A stretch of DNA of 6,067 nucleotides from an uncultured Clostridia bacterium (GCA_944363005.1 CALVTV010000080.1:1-6067), one strand, 5' to 3'. Counted from the stretch's first letter, positions 1 to 6,067 are shown. The notes: a model not told the origin generated them from the letters alone. Made by a program: numbers and translations.

Positions 1-1
1 G

Positions 2-1690
2 GAAGCCCCCACCGAGTTCGTCGGCGAAGAAACGGCGGATGTCATCGTCGTGGGCGCGGGTCTTTCCGGCCTGTGCGCCGCGCGCCGCAGCCTGGAGCTG
101 GGCAACAGCACCATCATTCTGGAAACCGACCAGAACTACGACGTCCATGGCTTCCAGTGCGCCGCGCTCAATCCCGATCTTCTGCGCCGCGAGTGCGAAC
201 GTCTGGGCCTGAACTACGACGATTACAAGGTCGATGTCACGGACTTCGTCCGCAATTACATGACCACCCACAACAACCGCGCCAACATCGACATCGTCAA
301 GTTGTGGGCGGAGCAGTCCGGTGCTGCCTTCGACTGGTATGAGGAGCTCATGCCGCCCAAGGGTGAGGATGGCAACTACGACTACCGCAGCATCCTCTAC
401 TTCCCGCGTCCGGAAGGCTGGGATATGACGCAGAAGGATCACAAGTACCGCACCTATCTGGGCACGGTGGACTTCACCTATCAGTCCTGGGCTCAGGCGG
501 GCCACAATACGGTCGAATTCATTCAGGAAAAGGGCGGCATTTTCCATTATGGCGAGCGCGGCTATATGCTCACCCGCAACGCCGAAGGCAAGGTGGATGG
601 CATCATCGCCAGCATCACGGATGCCAACGGTCAGGTCACGTACAAAAAGTACCACGCCAACAAGGGCGTGATCATGGCCACGGGATACCATGGCACGGCG
701 AAGGATATCATGATGGAAATCGGCGTGGAAGAAGCGATGTACACCATCCGCAACGGCAACGACTTCCCGGCCTCTTCCGGCTTCGGCGGTTCCGGCGACG
801 GCCATCGCATGCTCGTTTGGGAAGGCGCGGACATCGAGCCCTTCCGTCAGGCCGACGGCTGCACGCTCTCCCTGCTCGATCCGGCCGCCGGTTTGGCGCT
901 CAACAACAACGGCAAGCGCTTCCACAACGAGGACGATCAGTGCTGGTCGCTCGGTCTGGAGCTTCGTTGGCAGCCGGGCCGCCGTCAGTGGAAGATCTAC
1001 GACAAGAACTGGCGCAACTGCCTCGGCGCGCAGAACCTCTCGCATCAGGCCATCGAGCCCATCAATAAGACGCCTTGGACCATGCCCGGCACGCTCAACA
1101 ACGAGTATGCTGCCGCTTACACCAATGGCACCAAGATGAAGGCAGACGGCACGCCCTGCGACGGCACCGAATTCTATCTGGATCTGCTGGAGAAGGAACT
1201 GCTGGCGGGCATCGGCGATCCCAACGGAATCACCGTCGGCAGCTACTGGAGCTGGCCGGGCGATATCCGCTACGGCGCCGAGACGCTTGAAGAGCTGGCC
1301 AAGATGGTCTATCCGGACAACGAAGCGGCGCAGGCCAACATGCTCAAGGAAGTGGCCGAGTACAACGAAATGTGCCATCAGGGCAAGGATACCCGCTATG
1401 GCAAGGCCGCGAGCATGCTCTTCCCGGTGGAAGAGGGCCCGTTCTTCGCCTTCTCTGCGGCTGCCGGTTCCGACGGCCGCATGGGTCAGGAAGGCATCAT
1501 CTGCAATGAGCGCCTGCAGCCCGTCATTCCTTCGACCGGCGAGCCGATCGAGGGCGTGTATCTGGTCGGCGTGATCGTCGGCGGACGCCATGCCAACTGC
1601 TACATGACGCCCATGAGCGGCATGAACCACGGCTTCAACGTCACCTTTGGCAAGTGCGCCGCGGAATTCCTGAACGAGGATAATGCCTGA
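2..1690 (+). CDS. FAD-dependent oxidoreductase, fumarate reductase/succinate dehydrogenase flavoprotein-like (5' end missing)
   Basis: This is the C-terminal 562 residues of an FAD_binding_2-type flavoprotein; the frame is open to the left edge. A GTG at 50 is not the start, because it encodes the Val just before the Rossmann motif GAGLSG (53-70) and beta strand 1 (DVIVV) lies upstream of it. The acidic residue ending strand 2 is the Glu at 122-124. A family-typical stretch LNNNGKRFHNE is at 899-931. The C-terminal FAD-binding segment reads GVYLVGVIVGGRH, ending at 1591. The family passes electrons from flavin to an unsaturated organic acid or related substrate, often outside the membrane. 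The fumarate-reductase HTMGG motif is replaced by GRMGQ, and the NRLGGN motif by CYMTPM, so a different substrate is likely. Any signal peptide or FMN-binding domain would lie outside the window. Codons mostly end in C or G, which suggests strong expression. The gene is followed by a strong terminator. The family call is firm; the substrate is unknown. Confidence 0.9.
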   Translation, partial: EAPTEFVGEETADVIVVGAGLSGLCAARRSLELGNSTIILETDQNYDVHGFQCAALNPDLLRRECERLGLNYDDYKVDVTDFVRNYMTTHNNRANIDIVKLWAEQSGAAFDWYEELMPPKGEDGNYDYRSILYFPRPEGWDMTQKDHKYRTYLGTVDFTYQSWAQAGHNTVEFIQEKGGIFHYGERGYMLTRNAEGKVDGIIASITDANGQVTYKKYHANKGVIMATGYHGTAKDIMMEIGVEEAMYTIRNGNDFPASSGFGGSGDGHRMLVWEGADIEPFRQADGCTLSLLDPAAGLALNNNGKRFHNEDDQCWSLGLELRWQPGRRQWKIYDKNWRNCLGAQNLSHQAIEPINKTPWTMPGTLNNEYAAAYTNGTKMKADGTPCDGTEFYLDLLEKELLAGIGDPNGITVGSYWSWPGDIRYGAETLEELAKMVYPDNEAAQANMLKEVAEYNEMCHQGKDTRYGKAASMLFPVEEGPFFAFSAAAGSDGRMGQEGIICNERLQPVIPSTGEPIEGVYLVGVIVGGRHANCYMTPMSGMNHGFNVTFGKCAAEFLNEDNA

Positions 1691-1705
1691 TCGCATGACC
1701 ACGAG

Positions 1706-1734
1706 GGGGCGGCGGTACACGCCGCCCCTTTCTT
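1706..1734 (+). terminator. Rho-independent terminator after the FAD oxidoreductase
   Basis: A perfect 9-bp GC-rich stem is formed by GGGGCGGCG (1706-1714) and CGCCGCCCC (1720-1728), with the 5-nt loop GTACA, followed by TTTCTT. It begins 16 nt after the stop codon of the flavoprotein. It should end most transcripts before the HemW-like gene, though the U-tract is interrupted by one C, so read-through is possible. Confidence 0.88.
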
Positions 1735-1748
1735 CAACGTTTGAAATG

Positions 1749-1756
1749 AGGAGGAG
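1749..1756 (+). promoter_or_regulatory. Ribosome binding site of the HemW-like gene
   Basis: AGGAGGAG lies 6 nt upstream of the ATG at 1763. This near-perfect Shine-Dalgarno sequence fixes the start and argues that the divergent HemW-like gene is translated rather than being a relic. Confidence 0.85.
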
Positions 1757-1762
1757 ATCCGG

Positions 1763-2623
1763 ATGCAGCTCAATGTGCATCTTCCTTTTTCCTACTATAT
1801 GACGGAGGATCTGCAGAACCAGGCGCCGCTGTTTCAACCAGAGAATGCGCTGGTTGAAGCTTATCGAGATGCGCTCCTTCGCGAAATCTGCAGTCTCGGC
1901 GCGGACTTGGAAGATTGTACGATCGATTCCGTCTTCTTCCGCGGCGGCTACATGAGCTTGCTCGATCCCACTTCCTTCGCCCAGGTGATGGCGGGCATCC
2001 ATCGCAGCTTTCACCTCGCCCGCGATGTGCAGGTTTCCGGCGTTCTCTTTCCCGGATCGCTCAATATGGCGCTCGCATCGGAATACCGAAACCATCATGT
2101 CCGGACGCTGTTTTTCGAAACGCCTTCCCTGCTTGCCCGCGAATGCGAAAAGCTGCGCTTGCCCAACGCGCTTCAGGCACTTGACCAAACGCTCTACTTC
2201 ATGCAAAACTTTCAGCTGCCCGGCTTCAGCCTGCGGTTGCCCATCGGCATTTCCAGGCGTGACGAAGGCATCTGGACGCACATTCTGGGGCAGATTCGCC
2301 ACTATCAGCCCGAATCCATCGCCTTTTTCCCTTTGAGGGCAGAGATTGAAGAGCATCCCATGTTCTTGGCAACTTGCCAAAGCCTGCTCAAAGAAGGCTA
2401 TGTGTCCCCTGCTCCTCTGCTGCTGACACGCTCCGTTGAGCCCAAATGGGTGCGTTATCTGGCGGCGGACGATGAAGTTTTGGGTGTCGGATTGGGTGCC
2501 CAAACGCGCGCCGAAGGCTTTAAAACCCGCAACACCACAGATCTGCAGCGCTATCTCAAATACAGCGGCGATTATCGGCAGCTGATCACCTCCGTCGAAG
2601 AGATTCAGCCAAACGCGCTTTGA
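1763..2623 (+). CDS. HemW/HemN-like protein lacking the radical-SAM iron-sulfur motif
   Basis: This is a 286-residue intact protein that follows the HemW/coproporphyrinogen dehydrogenase fold but appears to have lost its chemistry. Family-like stretches are, in order: NVHLPF (4-9), where HemW has IHIPFC; YRDALLREI (34-42); DSVFFRGGYMSLL (55-67), matching DSIFFGGGTPSLL; PGSL (97-100), matching PGTL; and LGVGLGAQTR (240-249) with NTTDLQRYL (257-265), matching the GLGAGAHS and NxxDLxxYL region. The cluster motif CxxxCxxC is replaced by Ser10, Thr14 and Leu17 at the same spacing. The Glu of LEANP is Val94. Only four scattered cysteines remain (43, 52, 128, 205). The protein ends soon after the NTTDLQRYL motif, so the C-terminal HemN_C domain is absent (full HemW proteins are roughly 370-400 residues). 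It probably cannot bind a 4Fe-4S cluster or SAM. A role in binding haem, a porphyrin or a partner protein is only conjecture. No promoter is recognisable in the 72 nt upstream. The homology is inferred from motifs by eye. Confidence 0.75.
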   Translation: MQLNVHLPFSYYMTEDLQNQAPLFQPENALVEAYRDALLREICSLGADLEDCTIDSVFFRGGYMSLLDPTSFAQVMAGIHRSFHLARDVQVSGVLFPGSLNMALASEYRNHHVRTLFFETPSLLARECEKLRLPNALQALDQTLYFMQNFQLPGFSLRLPIGISRRDEGIWTHILGQIRHYQPESIAFFPLRAEIEEHPMFLATCQSLLKEGYVSPAPLLLTRSVEPKWVRYLAADDEVLGVGLGAQTRAEGFKTRNTTDLQRYLKYSGDYRQLITSVEEIQPNAL

Positions 2624-2639
2624 TCCTCTGCACCAATAC

Positions 2640-2689
2640 AAAAAACCTCTCGAAGCAAGGCAAATGTGCCTGCTGTGAGAGGTTTTTTT
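2640..2689. terminator. Bidirectional terminator between convergent transcription units
   Basis: A 12-bp perfect stem is formed by AAAAAACCTCTC (2640-2651) and GAGAGGTTTTTT (2677-2688). Inside it a second short stem pairs GC-AGGC (2655-2661, with one bulged A) with GCCT-GC (2668-2673). A run of seven T follows on the + strand and a run of six T on the - strand, so it can stop transcription from both directions: 16 nt after the HemW-like stop codon, and about 220 nt beyond the DUF362 stop codon. Confidence 0.88.
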
Positions 2690-2800
2690 CATCTGTTGCG
2701 CCGCGCCTGATCGGATTGAGTTTGCTCCGCATGCGCGCTTCCCAAGCCAAACCCGTCTGCATTGATGGCTACATGCCAGAGCCGCTCCGGTTTCCCTGTC

Positions 2801-2833
2801 GAATCGGGAGTTCGTTAGCCCGTCTCCCGATTC
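2801..2833. repeat. Perfect 10-bp inverted repeat in the convergent spacer
   Basis: GAATCGGGAG (2801-2810) and CTCCCGATTC (2824-2833) are exact reverse complements around a 13-nt centre. The right arm also forms an overlapping palindrome with the bases just after it (CCCGATTCGGG, 2826-2836), so two alternative foldings are possible. No T-run follows on either strand, so it is not a standard intrinsic terminator. It could be a transcript-end stabiliser for the - strand operon, a protein-binding site or a repeat-family copy. The rest of the spacer (2690-2908) shows no gene, RNA or promoter that I can support. Confidence 0.6.
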
Positions 2834-2908
2834 GGGGAATTTGAATTCGCACTTTTCAGCAAAAAACAGCTAAACAACACTGACAAACCGTTCACCGTTT
2901 CCACGCCT

Positions 2909-4027
2909 TTACTTGAGCAGGCGAACAAAGAAACTGCGGCTGATTTCAATGTCGGTCTTAGGACAGAGCTCCTGGCAGCAATAGCAGCGAATGCATTTTT
3001 TGAGCTGAATATGAGGCCGATTCGCCGCGTCCATGGTGATCGCCTTCCCCGGGCATGCGCGAACGCACGTGCCGCATCCATCGCACTGTCGGTGCGTAAA
3101 CACAGGCCGTGGCCGAAACGCTTGCGGCAACCGATTCACCCAGTTGACCCAACCGCTCTTCCTGCTGCGCATCGGAATATCAAAATCCCGTTGAATCAGC
3201 GGTTCAATGGGATCTCCAACGCATTCATACGGAACGAGCAAGCCCCGTCTCTTCGCCGCTAAAAGCGTGGTCACTTCTTCCGCGCGCAAACCAATCAGAC
3301 GCGCACCGACCGCATCCACAAGATGCGCGTTCGTTCCCCCGATCAACGCGCCAATCCTGCGCGGCTGGCCTCCGGATGGTCCTTCGCCCTCCATGCCTTC
3401 AATGGCATCCAGAATCGAAAAACAGGGCTTCACGCAACCGCAAAGATCGACCAGCATATCCGAAAAGACGTCCGTCTGCGGATATCTCGCGTGGTACTCC
3501 ACCTTCGTGGTGCCCGGCACAAGTCCGAATAGATTCTTGACGCATCCCGTCATGGTCGTCAAACCGTGGGTTTTGAGCTTTCCGACACAAATGACCGCGT
3601 CCACATGGTCGAGCACCCCGATCACATCCAGATGCTTCGCCACCACCGCTTCCGGATAAAAGCGCGTAGCCGTGCTGAAATCATCGTTGATCTGGCAACC
3701 CGTCTCTTCCGCCACAGCCCGAATCCCGCAGGTTTCGTATACGCCGGAAAGCATGCCGCGCGTATACGGACCGCCCGGGCTGTCAGCCAAAATGGCGACG
3801 CCGCCCGCCTGCTGGATTGCTTGCGCAATAGCCCGGGCTACCTCCGGGTGCGTGGTCGTCGCGCGTTCCGGTTTGCGCTTCATCAGCAAATTGAGCTTGA
3901 CGAGCACCCGCATGCCGGGCCGCACAATCTGTTGAATGCTTCCGAACTGCTCAAAGATCTCCCGGACAGCCGCTTCCACACGCTCTCTTCCGTAATCCGG
4001 ACAGTTCGCGACGGCAACCCGTTCCAT
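2909..4027 (-). CDS. DUF362 protein with C-terminal 2x[4Fe-4S] ferredoxin domain
   Basis: This 372-residue protein has an N-terminal DUF362 domain (about 1-300) and a ferredoxin domain (about 308-360). DUF362 hallmarks are VLVKLNLL followed by TTTHPEVARAI, then ADSPGG, KLKTHGLTTMTGCVKNLFGLVPG and MEGEGPSGGQP. The ferredoxin motifs are C315xxC318xxC321xxxC325-P and C345xxC348xxC351xxxC355-P, with an extra Cys350 next to the third ligand. No signal peptide or membrane segment is visible, so it is expected to be cytoplasmic. DUF362-ferredoxin proteins are common in anaerobes; their reaction is not established, and an electron-transfer role is inferred from the clusters. A TTG at 4033 gives a two-residue longer frame, but the AGGAGG at 4035-4040 lies 7 nt from the ATG at 4027 and only 1 nt from the TTG, so the ATG is chosen. 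It is the last gene of the - strand operon, 2 nt after the HAD gene. Confidence 0.9.
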   Translation of the reverse strand: MERVAVANCPDYGRERVEAAVREIFEQFGSIQQIVRPGMRVLVKLNLLMKRKPERATTTHPEVARAIAQAIQQAGGVAILADSPGGPYTRGMLSGVYETCGIRAVAEETGCQINDDFSTATRFYPEAVVAKHLDVIGVLDHVDAVICVGKLKTHGLTTMTGCVKNLFGLVPGTTKVEYHARYPQTDVFSDMLVDLCGCVKPCFSILDAIEGMEGEGPSGGQPRRIGALIGGTNAHLVDAVGARLIGLRAEEVTTLLAAKRRGLLVPYECVGDPIEPLIQRDFDIPMRSRKSGWVNWVNRLPQAFRPRPVFTHRQCDGCGTCVRACPGKAITMDAANRPHIQLKKCIRCYCCQELCPKTDIEISRSFFVRLLK

Positions 4028-4029
4028 GC

Positions 4030-4860
4030 TCAAACCTCCTTGCTTTGCAACACCCGCTCAATGATCTGCGCAACGCCGCATTCGTCATTTCGCCCCGTCT
4101 GATACCGGCAAACTTTGCGAACTTCTTCTACGGCATTGCCCATCGAAACGCTATGATAAGCATAGCGCAGCATGCTCAAATCGTTTTGCGCATCCCCGAC
4201 CGCCATCACCTCTTCGCGCGTCAAACCGAGATACCGCGCCATCCGCTCCAGCGCTTCGCCCTTACCCGCATGCGGGGGCATGATCTCGATGTTGTCGGGT
4301 GAAGAGCTCGTGATTGCAAGTTCCGGAAAAGCAGACTGAAGTTCCTTTTCAATTTTTGCAATGCGGTCTGTTTCTGAAAAGCGTCCTCTGATGAACAGCT
4401 TCATGGTTCCCCGCTCCAGCGCAGCGCGAACCGCCGTTTCGCCATAATCGACTTCCACGAGCTTGCGCCTTGCCAGGTGATATTCCGGATATTCCGCGGT
4501 AGGAATTGTGCTCACCCGGCCATCCTCCAAGGCGTTAATCATCAACCCCTCGTCCCGGATGTAATCCAATACAGCCAGAGCATCGCGCGGTTCCAGTGTG
4601 CGCCGCCAAAAAACATTGCCCTCCGGGAGTGGCGCATCCGCCGCGCGCGTTCCGTTGCAGGCAATCAACATGCACGGCAAGCCCAACCGGTGCGCAAAAT
4701 CGCTCGCATCCTCCAGCATGCGGCCGGTGCTGATGCAGATATGAATACCCGCCTGTATGGCGCGTTCCATGGCCAGGGCATTGCGCGGAGGAACCGTCGC
4801 GTGGTCGTTGTCAAGCAGCGTGCCGTCCATGTCCAACGCAATCAGCCGAACCCTTTTCAC
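4030..4860 (-). CDS. Cof-type HAD-IIB family phosphatase
   Basis: This 276-residue protein has every motif of the Cof/HAD-IIB phosphatases. Motif I is ALDMDGTL, with nucleophile Asp10 and acid/base Asp12. Motif II is CISTGR (42-47). CNG is at 68-70. The motif III lysine is Lys200 in HAGKGEAL. Motif IV is VGDAQNDLSML (221-231), with Mg-binding Asp223 and Asp227. The cap domain lies between, at about 85-190. The length is usual for the family. Members are cytoplasmic Mg-dependent phosphatases of sugar phosphates, flavin or pyridoxal phosphates; the substrate cannot be read from sequence. The start is GTG at 4860, supported by AGGAGG at 4868-4873 with 7-nt spacing. That Shine-Dalgarno abuts the stop codon of the pseudouridine synthase gene, 14 nt upstream, so the genes are co-transcribed. 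Confidence 0.93.
   Translation of the reverse strand: MKRVRLIALDMDGTLLDNDHATVPPRNALAMERAIQAGIHICISTGRMLEDASDFAHRLGLPCMLIACNGTRAADAPLPEGNVFWRRTLEPRDALAVLDYIRDEGLMINALEDGRVSTIPTAEYPEYHLARRKLVEVDYGETAVRAALERGTMKLFIRGRFSETDRIAKIEKELQSAFPELAITSSSPDNIEIMPPHAGKGEALERMARYLGLTREEVMAVGDAQNDLSMLRYAYHSVSMGNAVEEVRKVCRYQTGRNDECGVAQIIERVLQSKEV
4035..4041 (-). promoter_or_regulatory. Ribosome binding site that sets the DUF362 start
   Basis: AAGGAGG on the - strand lies within the last codons of the HAD gene, 7 nt before the ATG at 4027. This spacing excludes the overlapping TTG at 4033 as the main start. The closeness of stop and start suggests translational coupling. Confidence 0.85.
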
Positions 4861-4867
4861 GGATCAT

Positions 4868-4873
4868 CCTCCT
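4868..4873 (-). promoter_or_regulatory. Ribosome binding site supporting the GTG start of the HAD phosphatase
   Basis: AGGAGG on the - strand lies 7 nt from the GTG at 4860. The preceding pseudouridine synthase ends with TAA at 4877-4875, directly adjacent to the A-rich side of this site. An ATG within the spacing is out of frame with the phosphatase and is not used for it. Confidence 0.82.
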
Positions 4874-4874
4874 T

Positions 4875-5759
4875 TTAGAATGGACTGTCGGTCGAAATAC
4901 AGACCCCATCCAAATACGCCAACGCACCCGTTGCGTGAAAGCACATTTTTGTTGCCCAGAGCTGCTGGCGCCGAAGCCCCAACCGGCGGTTGAGCATGCG
5001 GTCGCCGTACTTGTCGTCCCCAAGAATGGGATGTCCGACATGCGCCAGATGCGCACGGATCTGATGCGTTCTTCCTGTGATCAGTTCCACTTCCAACCTC
5101 GCAAATTCCCCCGGTTCAAGCACCCGGTATCCCGTGAGAATCTCCTGCGCTCCATGCGCCGGATAATCCGTCACCGACACGCGCGAAAGCTGCGCATCCT
5201 TGCGCAACCATGCCCGCATGACCTGCTCCGGCTTGGTAGGGCACCCCTTGACGCAGCATGTATAGAACTTCTGAATCGTGCGCTTTGAAAATGCCTCATA
5301 CGCCGCGTCGAAGGACGCCTCATCCTTCGTAAGCAAAAGCAGACCGCCGGTCTGTACATCAAGACGATGGCAAAGCCGAACACGGTCTGTATTTTCCTCA
5401 TGGGATTTCAGGTACGCGATTGTGCGTGTCAACGCGCTGTCCCCTTCCAAAGGATTCTCCTCCTGTTGCGAAGGGACTCCCTGTGGCTTGTTGATCACAA
5501 TCACATGTTCATCCTCAAAGACCACCTGCGGAAGTGGCAATTCCTTTTGTGTATCCCGAAGGAAACGCTTGGGCCAAAAGACGCGAATCTCCTGCCCTTC
5601 GCATACGCGAACGTCTCCGGTAATTCGTACGCCATCGATGCGCACATCCCGGCACTTGATCGCTTCCCGAACCGCCCATTGCGGTACATCGACCGCCGTC
5701 TGCGTCAGCAGTCGGGAAAGCATCAATCCATCCTTCTCCCGTGGCACGCGTATGATCAT
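4875..5759 (-). CDS. RluA family RNA pseudouridine synthase
   Basis: This 294-residue cytoplasmic enzyme converts specific uridines of rRNA or tRNA to pseudouridine. An N-terminal S4-like RNA-binding region (about 10-60, including VRIDGVRITGDVRV) is followed by the catalytic domain: VINKPQGVPS (88-97), the RluA signature HRLDVQTGG (131-139) with catalytic Asp134, and the family block GRTHQIRAHLAHVGHPILGD (229-248). The length suits an RluA/RluD-type enzyme; the target site (23S rRNA or tRNA) cannot be decided from motifs. The frame could begin as far upstream as 5813, overlapping the previous gene, but AGGAGG at 5768-5773 is 8 nt from the ATG at 5759 and only 2 nt from the ATG at 5765. The 5759 start also opens the protein at MIIRVPREKDG, as expected just before an S4 domain. 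It is the second visible gene of the operon. Confidence 0.93.
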   Translation of the reverse strand: MIIRVPREKDGLMLSRLLTQTAVDVPQWAVREAIKCRDVRIDGVRITGDVRVCEGQEIRVFWPKRFLRDTQKELPLPQVVFEDEHVIVINKPQGVPSQQEENPLEGDSALTRTIAYLKSHEENTDRVRLCHRLDVQTGGLLLLTKDEASFDAAYEAFSKRTIQKFYTCCVKGCPTKPEQVMRAWLRKDAQLSRVSVTDYPAHGAQEILTGYRVLEPGEFARLEVELITGRTHQIRAHLAHVGHPILGDDKYGDRMLNRRLGLRRQQLWATKMCFHATGALAYLDGVCISTDSPF

Positions 5760-5767
5760 CGCCATGC

Positions 5768-5774
5768 CCTCCTC
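5768..5774 (-). promoter_or_regulatory. Ribosome binding site that sets the pseudouridine synthase start
   Basis: GAGGAGG on the - strand lies in the 22-nt gap between the small upstream gene and the pseudouridine synthase. The spacing of 8 nt to the ATG at 5759 is optimal, while the ATG at 5765 is too close at 2 nt. Confidence 0.82.
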
Positions 5775-5781
5775 ACTCGTA

Positions 5782-6060
5782 TCACTGGAACGACGCACTC
5801 TCACCGCACTCAATCCACTTGGGCGTCATATAATACATGGCCGTCAACGCCCCACGCATCGCCCCCGAAAGGTAAACAATCAAAGAAGATTGCAGCACGT
5901 CTTCCATCGCCTGCAACGGCGCCCCCTGCTTGCAAAGATAGCGAATGTTTTTTGCCACATCCTGCGCATTCAGGCCGTTGCGCAGCGCCCCCGCAATAGC
6001 GCGCTCCAGTTCTCTCTGGAGCGGAATCTCTTCCGGCAAAATATCCAAAGCAACACTCAT
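5782..6060 (-). CDS. Small hypothetical protein, predicted all-helical
   Basis: This 92-residue protein is not one I recognise. It starts MSVALDILPEEIPLQ and continues as amphipathic helix-like segments: LQRELERAIAGALRNGL (14-30), DVAKNIRYLCKQG (34-46) and a more hydrophobic stretch from SSLIVYLSGAMRGALTAM (58-75). No domain, metal motif or signal peptide is visible. It precedes the pseudouridine synthase by 22 nt and reads in the same direction, so it is probably co-transcribed. Only 7 nt remain upstream in the window, so no ribosome binding site can be seen. The frame stays open to the edge, so the ATG at 6060 could be an internal methionine of a longer protein. That it is a real gene is supported by its fit into the tight operon and by the downstream ribosome binding site lying just after its stop codon. 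Confidence 0.6.
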   Translation of the reverse strand: MSVALDILPEEIPLQRELERAIAGALRNGLNAQDVAKNIRYLCKQGAPLQAMEDVLQSSLIVYLSGAMRGALTAMYYMTPKWIECGESASFQ

Positions 6061-6067
6061 GGGCGAT

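Noticed and set aside
50..52. GTG as the start of the FAD oxidoreductase
   Set aside because: It encodes a residue inside the first beta strand of the Rossmann fold; the in-frame upstream codons encode the preceding DVIVV strand and continue to the window edge.
1733..1745. Short inverted repeat TTCAA-CGT-TTGAA just before the HemW-like ribosome binding site
   Set aside because: Five-base arms are too short to separate from chance; there is no other evidence for an operator.
1763..2623. Annotating the HemW-like gene as a functional coproporphyrinogen III oxidase or as a pseudogene
   Set aside because: The cluster cysteines and SAM motif are absent, so the enzyme activity is not supported; but the frame is intact with a strong ribosome binding site, so calling it a pseudogene is not supported either.
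2785..2840. Possible tRNA-like segment (GTCGAATCGGG resembles a T-arm)
   Set aside because: No acceptor, D-arm or anticodon arm can be built on either strand; the signal is explained by the simple inverted repeat.
2620..2844. A 74-codon + strand open frame after the HemW-like gene
   Set aside because: It runs through the bidirectional terminator and the inverted repeat, has no ribosome binding site and resembles no protein.
3207..4102. Several long + strand open frames opposite the DUF362 gene
   Set aside because: They are antisense shadows in GC-rich coding DNA; the - strand frame carries unambiguous DUF362 and ferredoxin motifs.
5367..5999. A 210-codon + strand open frame opposite the pseudouridine synthase and small gene
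   Set aside because: Its composition is rich in His, Arg and Pro with no family resemblance, and it lies antisense to the clear RluA gene.

Overview
The window looks like chromosomal DNA from a GC-rich anaerobic bacterium, most plausibly a gut-type member of the Clostridia (Bacillota). The reasons are strong AGGAGG-type ribosome binding sites, a DUF362-ferredoxin protein, a Cof-type HAD phosphatase and a large FAD_binding_2 oxidoreductase. The taxonomic call is an inference from style and gene content, since no rRNA or other marker gene is present.

Layout. The left part (1-2690) reads on the + strand. It holds the 3' part of a flavin-dependent fumarate-reductase-like oxidoreductase that continues off the left edge, then a strong rho-independent terminator, then a 286-residue protein that resembles HemW/HemN but has lost the radical-SAM cluster. 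A second hairpin with an A-run before it and a T-run after it closes this part. A short convergent spacer (2690-2908) contains one further perfect inverted repeat and no gene. The right part (2909-6067) is a compact - strand operon. In transcription order it has a small all-helical protein of unknown function, an RluA-type pseudouridine synthase, a Cof/HAD-IIB phosphatase and a DUF362 protein with a C-terminal two-cluster ferredoxin domain. Gaps between these genes are about 22, 14 and 2 nt, each with a Shine-Dalgarno sequence, so they are very probably one transcript whose promoter lies beyond the right edge.

How the genes work together. The - strand operon combines RNA modification, a housekeeping-type phosphatase and an iron-sulfur redox protein; no shared pathway is evident. 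On the + strand, the flavoprotein has a recognisable FAD-binding framework but lacks the His and Arg positions expected of a fumarate reductase, so its substrate is probably something else. The HemW-like protein is the most unusual item: the three cluster cysteines are replaced at exactly conserved spacing, the SAM-binding glycine motif is altered, and the C-terminal HemN_C domain is missing, yet the reading frame is intact with a strong ribosome binding site. No mobile element, CRISPR array, tRNA or rRNA was seen.
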